Shown here piece by piece: positions 44,277-53,274 of a stretch of 55,343 bases of DNA. The position numbers were made by a program, and so were the translations under genes. The DNA is from Bacillus thermozeamaize (GTDB lineage Bacteria > Bacillota > Bacilli > ZCTH02-B2). Each line of letters starts with the position of its first letter. The stretch's first letter is position 1. The notes beneath the pieces were generated by a model. It had not been told where the DNA came from. It saw only the letters and a program-made list of their open reading frames with translations, and ran no database searches. Location of the stretch: NCBI GenBank assembly GCA_002159075.1, contig LZRT01000107.1:1-55343 (forward strand). Reading direction: 5' to 3'.

Positions 44277-44324
44277 TGTTTGATACAATGACGCATAGAA
44301 ACGATCCAAGAAAAGGTGAACGCG

Positions 44325-45245
44325 ATGAATCTCAAGCGCATCCGAGCCTTTACCCTGGTGGTCGAGAAGGGGAGTTTCTCCGAAGCGGCCGACAGCATGG
44401 GACTCACGCAACCGGCCGTCAGCCAGCAAATCAAAACCCTGGAAGAGGAACTGGGAAGCCCCTTGCTGGATCGATCCGCACCCGGCGTCGGGCTCACACC
44501 GGCCGGACGGCTGGCCTACGAAAAAGGAAAACAGTTGCTCGCGATCTGGGAAGAGTTGGCTGAGACAACCCGGGCGATGCAAGGCAAATTGGCTGGCACC
44601 CTGCACATCGGGGCAAGCACCATTCCCGGAACCTATCTCATCCCCCGGTGGATGAGCCTGTTTGTCAAACAACATCCTCTCGTCGAGATCAAATTGCAAA
44701 TCGGGGACTCCCGGGAAATGCTGCACAAGATGATCAACAGGCAGGTCGATCTCTGCTTCATCGGCTGCTCGCTGAATCAGGAGGACACAAGGCTGGTCGT
44801 GGACGCCATTGCTGACGATACGCTGGTCCTGATCGCCTCAAAACAGTGGGAGGTTCCTTCCGTCATCACCATCGAATGGCTCAAAAGGCAGCCCTTCCTG
44901 TTGCGCGAGGAGGGATCGGGAACCCGTGAAGTCATGGAGAGGAGCTTACGGGGACAGGGTGTACCGCTTCACCAACTGCGCGTGATCGCCGAATTGGGAA
45001 ATACCGAGGCGGTGATTGCCGCTGTCGAATCGGGAATGGGCCTGTCCTTCGTTTCCGGACTGGCCGCCCAACCTGCCGCCGCGGCAGGCCGGATTCAGAT
45101 TCTGAACTTTGAGCCGGTGTTTCAGCGCTGCTTTTGTATCGCCTACCTCCAGTCCCGGCGCAAACACCCGCTGATCTCTGCCTTTCATCAGGCCGTTCGT
45201 ACGTTCCAGGAAGCTACTTGTTCAGCTCCGGAATCTGACCCGTGA
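44325..45245 (+). CDS. LysR-type transcriptional regulator
   Basis: A 306-aa regulator on the plus strand. Residues 1-60 form the winged helix (L-K-R-I-R-A-F, F-S-E-A-A-D-S-M-G-L-T-Q-P-A-V-S-Q-Q-I-K-T-L-E). The rest is the periplasmic-binding-like effector domain, with G-A-S-T-I-P-G-T-Y-L-I-P, as in the CysL/selenium-associated LysR group. Effector and targets are unknown. Start ATG 44325 has AAAAGG upstream. The 3' end overlaps the convergent phoU gene by 32 bp, and no terminator lies between. It separates csfB from the pst operon and is absent here in B. subtilis, so it may be a later insertion. Confidence 0.92.
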   Translation: MNLKRIRAFTLVVEKGSFSEAADSMGLTQPAVSQQIKTLEEELGSPLLDRSAPGVGLTPAGRLAYEKGKQLLAIWEELAETTRAMQGKLAGTLHIGASTIPGTYLIPRWMSLFVKQHPLVEIKLQIGDSREMLHKMINRQVDLCFIGCSLNQEDTRLVVDAIADDTLVLIASKQWEVPSVITIEWLKRQPFLLREEGSGTREVMERSLRGQGVPLHQLRVIAELGNTEAVIAAVESGMGLSFVSGLAAQPAAAAGRIQILNFEPVFQRCFCIAYLQSRRKHPLISAFHQAVRTFQEATCSAPESDP

Positions 45246-45870
45246 CCATGTAAATCACCCATTCGTTGAGGTTGGTCGCGTGATCGCCAATCCGCTCGAG
45301 AAACTGGGCAACCATCAGCAGTTGTGTTCCCTCGGTTGTCTTTGACCGATCATTGGTCATCACGTCGACAAGTTCATTGAAGATCAGTTTAAAAAGGGCG
45401 TCCACCTCGTCATCCTTCTTGGCTGTTTGGTAGGCCAACTCCTCATCCTGGCGGATATAAGCCTCAATGGATGCATGGACCATTTCCTGGACGATGCTCG
45501 CCATCTTCGGAATGTCAATGAGCGGCTTGGGATACGGCTCATGCTGCAACTTGATGGTCGCCTTGGCGATGTCCACCGCGTGATCGGCCATCCGCTCCAG
45601 GTCGGTGACAATTTTCAGCATCGTTCCCAGGCGGCGCAAATCCTTCGCCATCGGCTGCTGCAACGCCATCAGCTGCAGACACTTCTCCTCAATTTTCAGC
45701 TCCATCTGATCCAGCAGATCGTCCTGCATAATCACCTTCTCCGCCAGCTTGACATCCCGTTCCACCAGCGATTTGACCGACAGGTAGATCGCCTCTTCCA
45801 CCAGCGAACCCATTTTCAACAGTTCCTGGTGCAACATCTCCAGCTCATCGTGAAAACCTCTCCGGCTCAC
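45214..45870 (-). CDS. phoU: Phosphate signalling protein PhoU
   Basis: PhoU restrains Pho regulon signalling and phosphate uptake. The 218-aa protein is a two-repeat three-helix bundle, with the E-R-M-A-D-H-A-V-D-I-A and E-R-I-G-D-H-A-T-N-L segments at equivalent places, each a family metal-binding motif. It lies 32 nt after pstB as the last gene of the pst operon. The last 32 bp are shared with the plus-strand LysR coding end. Confidence 0.96.
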   Translation of the reverse strand: MSRRGFHDELEMLHQELLKMGSLVEEAIYLSVKSLVERDVKLAEKVIMQDDLLDQMELKIEEKCLQLMALQQPMAKDLRRLGTMLKIVTDLERMADHAVDIAKATIKLQHEPYPKPLIDIPKMASIVQEMVHASIEAYIRQDEELAYQTAKKDDEVDALFKLIFNELVDVMTNDRSKTTEGTQLLMVAQFLERIGDHATNLNEWVIYMVTGQIPELNK

Positions 45871-45902
45871 GGTTTGACACCCTCCTTTCGAAACTCATCG
45901 CC

Positions 45903-46697
45903 CTATCCGAACCGCCCCGTCACATAATCTTCCGTACGCTGATCCCGCGGATTGGTAAAAATTTTTTCCGTCATGTCATACTCGATCAATTCCCCGTTGA
46001 GAAAAAAGGCTGTCCGATCCGAGACGCGGGCCGCCTGTTGCATATTGTGCGTCACGATGACAATGGTATAAGCATGCCTCAATTCCCGCACCAGGTCCTC
46101 GATCTTCGCCGTCGAGATCGGGTCCAGCGCCGAAGTGGGCTCATCCATCAGCAGAATTTCCGGGTTGACAGCCAGCGCCCGCGCGATACAAAGCCGCTGT
46201 TGTTGTCCTCCCGACAGACCATAGGCCGGACGCTTGAGATTGTCTTTCACCTCATCCCACAGGGCAGCCTGACGCAAGCTCTTTTCGACAATTTCGTCCA
46301 GCTTCTTTTTGTTGCGGATGCCGTGAATGTGCGGGCCATAGGCGACATTGTCGTAAATGCTCTTGGGAAAAGGATTGGGTTGCTGAAAGACCATGCCGAT
46401 TTTTGTCCGCAACTCCTCCACCTCGGTCGTCTCCTTGTAAATGTCCACATCCCGGAGACGGACTTCACCCTCGATACGAACCCCTTTAATCATGTCGTTC
46501 ATCCGGTTGAGCGTGCGCAAAAAGGTGGATTTCCCGCATCCTGAGGGGCCGATCAAAGCGGTCACCGAATGTTCCTCAATGTCCAGGGAAATGTTTTTCA
46601 ACGCATGGTACTCTCCGTAATACAGATTCAGCTGCCTGACCCGGATGATCACCTTCTCAGGATCGACGATCGGATGCGCCTCATTCATTGTATTCAC
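45903..46697 (-). CDS. pstB: Phosphate ABC transporter ATP-binding protein
   Basis: The ATPase of the high-affinity phosphate importer. The 264-aa protein has Walker [10 protein letters not shown] at about residues 50-58, Q-loop F-Q-Q-P-N-P-F-P, signature [10 protein letters not shown] and Walker [12 protein letters not shown] 46697 was chosen, with GGAG 8 nt upstream; ATG 46688 is the alternative. It lies between pstA and phoU. Confidence 0.97.
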   Translation of the reverse strand: MNTMNEAHPIVDPEKVIIRVRQLNLYYGEYHALKNISLDIEEHSVTALIGPSGCGKSTFLRTLNRMNDMIKGVRIEGEVRLRDVDIYKETTEVEELRTKIGMVFQQPNPFPKSIYDNVAYGPHIHGIRNKKKLDEIVEKSLRQAALWDEVKDNLKRPAYGLSGGQQQRLCIARALAVNPEILLMDEPTSALDPISTAKIEDLVRELRHAYTIVIVTHNMQQAARVSDRTAFFLNGELIEYDMTEKIFTNPRDQRTEDYVTGRFG

Positions 46698-46735
46698 GCC
46701 ATTCACTCCTCATGCCTAAGCTTGGTCTGGATGAA

Positions 46736-47599
46736 TCAGTAGCGATTCTGGTACCGGTTGCGAATGAAGATGGCGATGGCATTCATCAGGAGCAGGACGG
46801 CCAGCAGGACGAGAATGGCCGCGGCCGCCAATTCGCGAAACGCCAGATTCGGCAGGGTCACCCAGTTGTAGATTTGAATCGGCAGCACGGTATACTCATC
46901 CATCAGCCCCTGCGGCACGCTGCGGATGTACGTCACCGCCCCCACCATGATCAGGGGCGCCGTCTCGCCAATCGCCCGTGACAACGCGAGAATGAACCCG
47001 GTCAGAATGCCTGGAAGGGCGGCCGGCAGCACGACGCGGGATATCGTCTGCCATTTGGTCGCTCCAAGAGCCAGCGAAGCCTGGCGCAAGGAAGGCGGCA
47101 CGCTCCGGATCGCCTCCTGGGCGGCGACGATCACAATCGGCAAGATCAACAGCGTCATCGTCAGCGTGGCGGCCAAAACGACAAAACCCAATTGAAAAAA
47201 CCGGACAAAGATGGCCAGGCCGAGAATCCCGTAAATAATGGAAGGCACTCCCGCCAGGTTGTTGATATTCAATTGGATAAAACGGGCCCAGCGGTTTTGT
47301 CCCTGGTATTCTTCCAGGAATAAGGCGGTTGCCACTCCGATCACCAACACCAACGGAATGGTCAGGCCGATCACCCATAACGTCCCTGCCAGCGCAGCCA
47401 GAATCCCCGCTTTTTCGGCGCGCCGGGAAGCAAAACTGCTCAGGAATTGCCAATCCAAGTGGCGCCACCCGTCCCGGATCGTATCGGCGATAAGAACGGC
47501 CAGAACGAGGACACCGACCAGCGTGGCCAGAAAAAACAAGCCATGCGCCAGCCTGTTCCACATCTTGCGACGGCGGAAACGCGCCTTGGAGAGCTCCAT
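46736..47599 (-). CDS. pstA: Phosphate ABC transporter permease PstA
   Basis: The second permease of the phosphate importer. The 287-aa protein has about six transmembrane helices, beginning near residue 17. The ABC-permease EAA-like loop is visible in E-A-I-R-S-V-P-P-S-L-R-Q-A-S-L-A-L-G-A-T near residues 164-183, and A-I-G-E-T-A-P-L follows. It lies 18 nt after pstC and 38 nt before pstB. Confidence 0.96.
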   Translation of the reverse strand: MELSKARFRRRKMWNRLAHGLFFLATLVGVLVLAVLIADTIRDGWRHLDWQFLSSFASRRAEKAGILAALAGTLWVIGLTIPLVLVIGVATALFLEEYQGQNRWARFIQLNINNLAGVPSIIYGILGLAIFVRFFQLGFVVLAATLTMTLLILPIVIVAAQEAIRSVPPSLRQASLALGATKWQTISRVVLPAALPGILTGFILALSRAIGETAPLIMVGAVTYIRSVPQGLMDEYTVLPIQIYNWVTLPNLAFRELAAAAILVLLAVLLLMNAIAIFIRNRYQNRY

Positions 47600-47617
47600 T
47601 CACCCATCTCCTCCCGT

Positions 47618-48529
47618 TTAATCGTACTCTTCCCGGAACTTTCGCGTAATGTACTGGGCAAGGACATTCATCACCAGCGTAAAGAGAAACAGCGTCATGC
47701 CGACGGCAAAGACGGAACTGTACTCGATCCCGCCGTGCGAAATGTCTCCCGTTGCCACCTGGACGATGTAGGCGGTCATGGTCTGAATGCTTTCCAGCGG
47801 ATTGAGCGTCAGCTTGGGCGTCGAGCCGGCCGCCACGGTGACAATCATCGTCTCGCCGATCGCCCGCGAAAAGGCCAGGACAAAAGATGAAATGATGCCG
47901 GAAAGGGCGGCCGGCAGCACGACGCGAAAGACGACCTCCAGGCGGGTCGACCCCAGGGCGTAGGCGCCGTCGCGAAGCCTGCGGGGGACAGCCGACATCG
48001 CATCCTCGCTCAGCGAGGAGATCATCGGCGTGATCATGATTCCGACCGTGATCCCGGCGCTCAGGGCATTAAAGGTGCCTATGTCCGGAAAAATCTTCTT
48101 AAGCACATCCTGCGTGAGAAAATTCAACGCAAAATACCCGTATACAATGGTCGGGATGCCCGCCAGGATTTCCAGAATCGGCTTCAAGGTGCGGCGCACC
48201 CCGTCCGGGGCGTATTCGCTCAGGTAAATGGCGCTTCCCAGCCCAATCGGCACCGCGATCAACACCGCAATCCCGGTGACCAGCAGAGTGCCGCAGATGA
48301 GCGGCCAAATCCCGAAATGCTGCGGCTGAATCAATGGCGTCCATTTCGTGTCGGTTAGAAATTCCAGCAGCGAAACTTCCTGGAAAAACTTGGTTACCTC
48401 CAGCACCAGCGTCAAGATAATGCCGACGGTGGTCAGAATCGTCACCATGCTTAGGATCAGAAAAATTTTGGGAATCAGCTTGTCCCAAAAGCGGTCCTGT
48501 CTCCTCTGCGTGGCAAGAGGTCGGGCCAT
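47618..48529 (-). CDS. pstC: Phosphate ABC transporter permease PstC
   Basis: The first permease of the phosphate importer, 303 aa with about six transmembrane helices. The conserved loop [18 protein letters not shown] precedes [10 protein letters not shown]. Start ATG 48529 has AAGGAG upstream; a longer frame to 48634 covers the pstS-pstC hairpin and is rejected. It follows pstS after a 141-nt gap containing that hairpin. Confidence 0.96.
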   Translation of the reverse strand: MARPLATQRRQDRFWDKLIPKIFLILSMVTILTTVGIILTLVLEVTKFFQEVSLLEFLTDTKWTPLIQPQHFGIWPLICGTLLVTGIAVLIAVPIGLGSAIYLSEYAPDGVRRTLKPILEILAGIPTIVYGYFALNFLTQDVLKKIFPDIGTFNALSAGITVGIMITPMISSLSEDAMSAVPRRLRDGAYALGSTRLEVVFRVVLPAALSGIISSFVLAFSRAIGETMIVTVAAGSTPKLTLNPLESIQTMTAYIVQVATGDISHGGIEYSSVFAVGMTLFLFTLVMNVLAQYITRKFREEYD

Positions 48530-48590
48530 CACTTCCACTCCTTGTCTAGGCTTGTCCATGTCAGTCCATGAAGGATAGCATCCATACAGG

Positions 48591-48621
48591 AAAAGTGGCG
48601 TTCCAGCGAGCGGAACGCCAC
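48591..48621 (-). terminator. Hairpin between pstS and pstC
   Basis: GTGGCGTTCC and GGAACGCCAC form a perfect 10-bp stem with a 7-nt loop, followed by only four T residues on the minus strand. Such a partial terminator or mRNA-stability hairpin often keeps binding-protein levels above permease levels. Confidence 0.75.
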
Positions 48622-48670
48622 ACTTGCTATCCACATCTTTGTCTATTATAAAAGATCCACGGACCGTTGG

Positions 48671-49642
48671 CTACTGGAGTTTGGCCTTCTCCTGCGCCAA
48701 ATCGCTATCCGGGAGCGGAATATAGCCCACCTCTGGCGCGATGTCGCTGACATGATCCATGTAATATTTGACAAACGCCTTCACTTCCGGACGCGTCTGA
48801 TAAAATTCCTTGTTCACGTAGATGTACAGGGGGCGGGAAAGCGGCGTATACTTGCCTGTGTTGATATTCTCTTCCGTCGGTTGCACCGGCCCGCTTCCTG
48901 CGTCAATCGGCACCACCTTGAGATTGTCCTGGTTGGCCTGATAATAGGCATACCCAAAGTAGCCGAGCGAATACTTGTCGCCTGTCACTCCCGTCACGAG
49001 CACGTTGTCGTCCTCACTGGCCGTGTAATCGGAGCGGCTGGCCCCTGCTTCACCGACAATCGCCTCGGTAAAGTAATCAAACGTTCCTGAATCGTGACCC
49101 GGTCCGTACAGTTTGATTTCCTCTTTCGGCCATTCTTTGCGGACGTCGCTCCAGTACTTCACCTTGCTGTTTGGCTCCCAGATTTTTTTCAGTTCCTCTA
49201 CGGTCAAATGATCGACAAAGTCATTCTCCTTGTTGACCACGACCGCCAGCCCGTCGATGGCCACTTTCAGCTCGATAAATTCAATACCGTTCTTCTCCGC
49301 TGTGGCCTTCTCTTCTTCCTTGATCGTCCTGGAGGCGTTGCTGATTTCGATCTCACCGGCCGTCGACTTCTTAAAACCGCCGCCTGTGCCGGAAAATCCG
49401 ACGGTGACGTTGACATCGGGATGCTCATCCATGAAATCCTCGGCCACCGCCTGCGAGATCGGATAAACGGTGCTGGAACCATCCAAACGAATGGTGCCGC
49501 TCAGCTTCTCCTCCTCTGCCCCGGCGCCTGCTCCCTGTTCATTCCCTCCTGTATCGCCTCCGCCTCCCGCACCACATCCCGTCACCAGCAAGGCAAACGC
49601 GAGCGCAAACACCATGATCAGCCAGCCTGTTCTCTTGACCAC
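48671..49642 (-). CDS. pstS: Phosphate-binding lipoprotein PstS
   Basis: The extracytoplasmic phosphate-binding protein. The 323-aa precursor has a signal peptide ending in L-V-T-G-C with lipidated Cys23, a Gly-rich linker, and the binding fold with I-R-L-D-G-S-S-T-V-Y-P-I near residues 50-60, F-S-G-T-G-G-G-F and a second phosphate motif G-H-D-S-G-T-F-D. A PhoP box array directly upstream shows phosphate control. It is first in the pst operon. Confidence 0.97.
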   Translation of the reverse strand: MVKRTGWLIMVFALAFALLVTGCGAGGGGDTGGNEQGAGAGAEEEKLSGTIRLDGSSTVYPISQAVAEDFMDEHPDVNVTVGFSGTGGGFKKSTAGEIEISNASRTIKEEEKATAEKNGIEFIELKVAIDGLAVVVNKENDFVDHLTVEELKKIWEPNSKVKYWSDVRKEWPKEEIKLYGPGHDSGTFDYFTEAIVGEAGASRSDYTASEDDNVLVTGVTGDKYSLGYFGYAYYQANQDNLKVVPIDAGSGPVQPTEENINTGKYTPLSRPLYIYVNKEFYQTRPEVKAFVKYYMDHVSDIAPEVGYIPLPDSDLAQEKAKLQ

Positions 49643-49685
49643 CTTGTCTCCCCCTCATCTTTTTTGTGCCATCATGTACACGTTC

Positions 49686-49739
49686 ACTATAACAACGTTT
49701 TGTTAAGGGGATATAAACGAATTGTAAAGGTTTTGTAAA
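49686..49739 (-). promoter_or_regulatory. PhoP box array and promoter of pstS
   Basis: Four hexamers lie exactly 11 bp apart on the minus strand: TTTACA (49734-49739), TTTACA (49723-49728), TTTATA (49712-49717) and TTAACA (49701-49706). All fit the B. subtilis PhoP repeat TTAACA and the 11-bp period. A -10 box TATAGT (49686-49691) follows with no normal -35 box, as expected for activated Pho promoters. Confidence 0.9.
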
Positions 49740-49751
49740 GGCCGGCAGCCT

Positions 49752-50021
49752 CTACCCCGCAACCATCCACTGGATGACAAAAAGAGCGCCCAGGCCGGGC
49801 AGACCCAACAGTCCGACCACTGCGGAAGTGAACAGATTGATGGGTAGGTGAAATTGAAACAGGCCGCCAACCGTGTTCAACAGAAACAGGAACAAGGCCC
49901 CGAGCGCAATCTGAATCCCCCCTCTTGCCGCCCAACGCAGTCCCGTCCTTGCGCCAGGCACGACCAGCAAAATCCCCGTCACCACGAGGATCGACAGTGC
50001 CAACCAGCTGCCTGCCGCCAT
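49752..50021 (-). CDS. bofA: Pro-sigma-K processing inhibitor BofA
   Basis: A mother-cell membrane protein that, with SpoIVFA, holds the SpoIVFB protease inactive until the forespore signals. The 89-aa protein is almost all hydrophobic with about three helices (near 7-22, 35-50 and 62-86). It shows N-T-V-G-G and the C-terminal G-L-L-G-L-P-G motif of the family. It starts immediately after the yaaL stop codon. Confidence 0.93.
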   Translation of the reverse strand: MAAGSWLALSILVVTGILLVVPGARTGLRWAARGGIQIALGALFLFLLNTVGGLFQFHLPINLFTSAVVGLLGLPGLGALFVIQWMVAG

Positions 50022-50279
50022 CTAGCTTTCCTCCCACTGGACAGGATGAGACAGTTTCAGCCCAATGGCCTTGCCCAATTTGTGCAAATAGATGTACTTG
50101 GCTTCCGCCGCCTTAAAGAAATAAATGGAGTAATCGATTAAATCAGGCGTGTCCACCTGATTGAGCATCTCCTGTGCAATGAGCCATTCGCGGTGGGCTT
50201 TCTCAATTTCCCGGATCAGGCGCTCTTTGTCCTGCTCCGTCCAGTCATCCAAACCAACCGAGGCCGGAAATCCTTCCAT
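50022..50279 (-). CDS. yaaL: YaaL family protein (DUF2508)
   Basis: An 85-aa protein of the DUF2508 family, unknown function, found between recR and bofA in Bacilli. It is a small helical protein with E-R-L-I-R-E-I-E-K-A-H-R-E-W and Y-L-H-K-L-G. Start ATG 50279 has GGAG 9 nt upstream. It has no membrane segment. The stop codon directly adjoins bofA, so the two are probably translated together. Confidence 0.9.
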   Translation of the reverse strand: MEGFPASVGLDDWTEQDKERLIREIEKAHREWLIAQEMLNQVDTPDLIDYSIYFFKAAEAKYIYLHKLGKAIGLKLSHPVQWEES

Positions 50280-50378
50280 GCCATCCCTCTCCCTTTTGCG
50301 TTTATTTATTATGTATGTAAGCAAAGGGAGAACGGATTATGACTGGCTCGGCCAATTTTTTGAGCAGTCTTATTTTTG

Positions 50379-50978
50379 TCAGATTTCCCGCCGCCCTTCG
50401 AGGGCTTTGGTCAACGTGACCTCATCGGCATATTCCAGATCGGCTCCCACCGGCAGCCCGTGCGCAATCCGCGTGATTTTAATCCCGAAGGGCTTGACGA
50501 GGCGGGCGATGTACATGGCCGTGGCCTCCCCTTCCACCGTGGGGTTGGTGGCCAGGATCAACTCCTGCACCTCCGAAGAACCCAGCCGCTTGAGCAGTTC
50601 CGCCAGCCGGATGTCTTGCGGGCCTACCCCTTCCAGCGGCGAGATCGCGCCGTGCAAAACGTGATACAGGCCGCGATACTCCCGCGTTCTCTCCATCGCG
50701 ATGACATCTTTCGGGTCCTGGACCACACAGATGACGGACCGGTCCCGGTGCTTGTCCTGGCAGATGGGACAAGGATCGACATCCGTAATGTGACAACAAA
50801 TGGAACAGGCGTGCAGGCTCTCCTTAACCTCCAGCAAGGCCGCAGCCAGCTCCCGGACATCCTTCTCCTCCATCCCCAGCACAAAAAAAGCCAAGCGTTG
50901 GGCAGTTTTTGGTCCAATGCCTGGCAAACGCATAAACCCCTCAATCAGTTTGGCGATCGCTTGCGGATAAGTAACCAT
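50379..50978 (-). CDS. recR: Recombination mediator RecR
   Basis: Acts with RecO in loading RecA at gaps. The 199-aa protein has a helix-hairpin-helix (L-P-G-I-G-P-K-T-A near residues 18-26), a zinc finger with Cys 58, 61, 70 and 73, and a TOPRIM domain (V-Q-D-P-K-D, then A-T-N-P-T-V-E-G-E). Start ATG 50978 has GAGGAG upstream; ATG 50996 is a less likely alternative. It follows ebfC in the usual order. Confidence 0.97.
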   Translation of the reverse strand: MVTYPQAIAKLIEGFMRLPGIGPKTAQRLAFFVLGMEEKDVRELAAALLEVKESLHACSICCHITDVDPCPICQDKHRDRSVICVVQDPKDVIAMERTREYRGLYHVLHGAISPLEGVGPQDIRLAELLKRLGSSEVQELILATNPTVEGEATAMYIARLVKPFGIKITRIAHGLPVGADLEYADEVTLTKALEGRREI

Positions 50979-51015
50979 CGGCGTCTCCTCTGTCATGTTC
51001 CTTTTTCAAGGCTGC

Positions 51016-51327
51016 CTAAAACAGGCCCGGCAGGTTGAATCCTCCCGTGATCTTGCCCAAATCGCTGGCGATGACCTCATCCACCTTCTTCAATGCATCA
51101 TTGGTCGCAGCCACAATCAGGTCCTGCAGCATCTCCAGATCTTCGGGATCCACCACCTCGGGCTTGAGGAGAACCTGCTGCACCTCTTTTTTGCCGTTGA
51201 CGATGACGGTGACCACACCGCCGCCGGCCGTTCCTTCAAACGTCTTTTGCGCCAGTTCTTCCTGCGCCTTTTCCATCTGGGCCTGGATTTTCTTGACCTG
51301 TTTCATCATCTGATTCAGGTTTTTCAT
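51016..51327 (-). CDS. ebfC: Nucleoid-associated protein EbfC/YbaB
   Basis: A small DNA-binding dimer, 103 aa (YaaK in B. subtilis). The N-terminal half is a charged helix starting [12 protein letters not shown], and the typical core [11 protein letters not shown] and [12 protein letters not shown] follow. Start ATG 51327 has GGAGGTG upstream. It lies between dnaX and recR. Confidence 0.96.
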   Translation of the reverse strand: MKNLNQMMKQVKKIQAQMEKAQEELAQKTFEGTAGGGVVTVIVNGKKEVQQVLLKPEVVDPEDLEMLQDLIVAATNDALKKVDEVIASDLGKITGGFNLPGLF

Positions 51328-51414
51328 CGGCTCACCTCCCCGCCCTGTTGATGGCTTCGTTTCTTTTCGTCATGGCGATGTTCCAAGTGCCATGGGAACC
51401 AGGATGTCATGCGG

Positions 51415-53223
51415 TCACTTTTGCCTCTTAACCTCCACCAAGTCTCCGAACCATTCCAGCGCCTTGCGAATCACCTCATCCTCCTCCGCTTCCTCTGCCG
51501 TCTCCGCAGTGGCTGCGGATGATTCCTCCTGGGCCAGATTTTCCTGAAATTCCGCCTGCAGCTTTTCCCATTCCTCTTGCATCAGGGTGAGAAAGGTGGA
51601 GGGCTGGCCCAATACGTCGCGCAACACGCTTTCGATCACCTGGCGGTTGGCCGGTTTTTCGGTCGTCTCCCGGTGAATCGGCGTCCTGAAAACCAGCAGA
51701 ATGGCCTCCGAAGAAGCCGCCGCCACCTCCCCGTCGACCAGCCAAGCGTGCACGAAGATCCGTTTTTGCCGGACCTGTTTGAGCACCGTATCCCAGGCCG
51801 CCTGCACACGCTGGGTGGCCTCCGCGGTGGCGTTGCGGAGCAACTGAAAAACGGCCCGCTGGGGTGTTCCCGGCTTCGGCGTCTTTTCCGGCATGGCTCT
51901 CTGGCGTTCCTGTTCCTTGGCCGGAACATGTTCCCTGGCCGGAACGTCCGCCGAACGGGAACCTTGCGGGGGAGGATCAGTGGCAGGCGTAAACCCTTCC
52001 CGCTTCCGCTCCGCCTCCAGCGCCTGCACACGCTCCCGCAGCCTCTGCACCTCTTGCATCAGCTCATGCAGCAGGCGGTCGGGAGCGGAAACGGACTGAG
52101 ACGCAGCGGAGGGTTGTGCAGCCGGTTTCTCCATGGCGGCGCTGGCACGCCACAGCTTGAGCATGGTCAACTCAAGAAAGATCCGCGGCTGTTCCACCCA
52201 TTTCAACTCTTGTACCGCCGAACGGAGGATCTCCAACTGGGCGATCAGCACATCCACCGGAAGCTCTTCCGCCAGCCTGCGCAAATGCGGATCGCTGCCC
52301 AGCCGCTCCCGGATCTCATCCAGTCCCGGGGCCACCTTGGCCAACATCAGCAACCGGCCGTGTTCAAAAAGCCACTCCAGCACCTTGCCCGGTTCCTTTC
52401 CCTGTTCAATCCACTTCCTGGACAATTCAAACAGGGTGCTCGGGTCCTCGGCCATCAGGGCCTGCCAGAACCGGTGGATTTCATGGCGCGGGATCCCGCC
52501 GGTGATGAAAAGAACCTCTTCCTCCGTCACCCTCCCGTCCGCAAAAGAAATGACCTGATCCAACAGGCTTAATGCGTCACGCATGCCCCCGTCGGCCAGA
52601 TAGGCAATGGCAGCCAGCGCTTCCGGATCGGCCTGCACCTGATGGGCCTGGACAATCTGGCGCAAGCGTTCCGCGATCTGATGGGCGGGAAGGCGGGCAA
52701 AATCAAACCGCTGGCAGCGGGAGAGAATGGTCACCGGGATTTTGTGCGGCTCCGTGGTGGCAAGGATAAACAACACATGGGCCGGCGGCTCTTCCAGCGT
52801 CTTCAACAAGGCGTTGAACGCCTCTGTCGTCAGCATATGTACTTCGTCAATAATATACACCTTGAACCGGACAGCAGTGGGCGCATATTTCACCTTCTCC
52901 CGCAGTTCCCGTATCTCTTCCACACCGCGGTGAGAAGCGGCGTCAATCTCCATCACATCCAGCAGGCGTCCTTCCGTGATCTGGCGGCATATCTCGCATT
53001 CATTGCACGGTTCCGGGGCCGGCCCGTGCTGACAATTGACCGCCTTGGCCAAGATTTTGGCCAGGCTGGTCTTCCCCGTCCCACGCGGTCCGCTAAACAG
53101 ATAAGCATGAGCCAGGCGACCCTCGCTCAACGCATTCTGCAGCGTACGCCGGACATGTTCCTGGCCCACCACATCTGCAAACGTTTGCGGACGCCAAGCC
53201 CGGTATAACGCCAAATAAGCCAT
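51415..53223 (-). CDS. dnaX: DNA polymerase III gamma/tau subunit
   Basis: The clamp-loader motor and polymerase organiser. The 602-aa protein has Walker A G-P-R-G-T-G-K-T at residues 45-52, a zinc module with Cys 64, 73, 76 and 79, D-E-V-H-M and the S-R-C motif near residue 170. A Pro/Ala-rich linker of about residues 365-470 precedes the C-terminal tau domain. Start ATG 53223 has a weak Shine-Dalgarno (GGCGGGTGG). It follows the kinase gene and may have a -10 box TATAAT at 53254-53259. Confidence 0.96.
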   Translation of the reverse strand: MAYLALYRAWRPQTFADVVGQEHVRRTLQNALSEGRLAHAYLFSGPRGTGKTSLAKILAKAVNCQHGPAPEPCNECEICRQITEGRLLDVMEIDAASHRGVEEIRELREKVKYAPTAVRFKVYIIDEVHMLTTEAFNALLKTLEEPPAHVLFILATTEPHKIPVTILSRCQRFDFARLPAHQIAERLRQIVQAHQVQADPEALAAIAYLADGGMRDALSLLDQVISFADGRVTEEEVLFITGGIPRHEIHRFWQALMAEDPSTLFELSRKWIEQGKEPGKVLEWLFEHGRLLMLAKVAPGLDEIRERLGSDPHLRRLAEELPVDVLIAQLEILRSAVQELKWVEQPRIFLELTMLKLWRASAAMEKPAAQPSAASQSVSAPDRLLHELMQEVQRLRERVQALEAERKREGFTPATDPPPQGSRSADVPAREHVPAKEQERQRAMPEKTPKPGTPQRAVFQLLRNATAEATQRVQAAWDTVLKQVRQKRIFVHAWLVDGEVAAASSEAILLVFRTPIHRETTEKPANRQVIESVLRDVLGQPSTFLTLMQEEWEKLQAEFQENLAQEESSAATAETAEEAEEDEVIRKALEWFGDLVEVKRQK

Positions 53224-53274
53224 CCGCACCACCCGCCTCTCGCTTCTCACCTCATTATATCGAAATCGCGCAGC

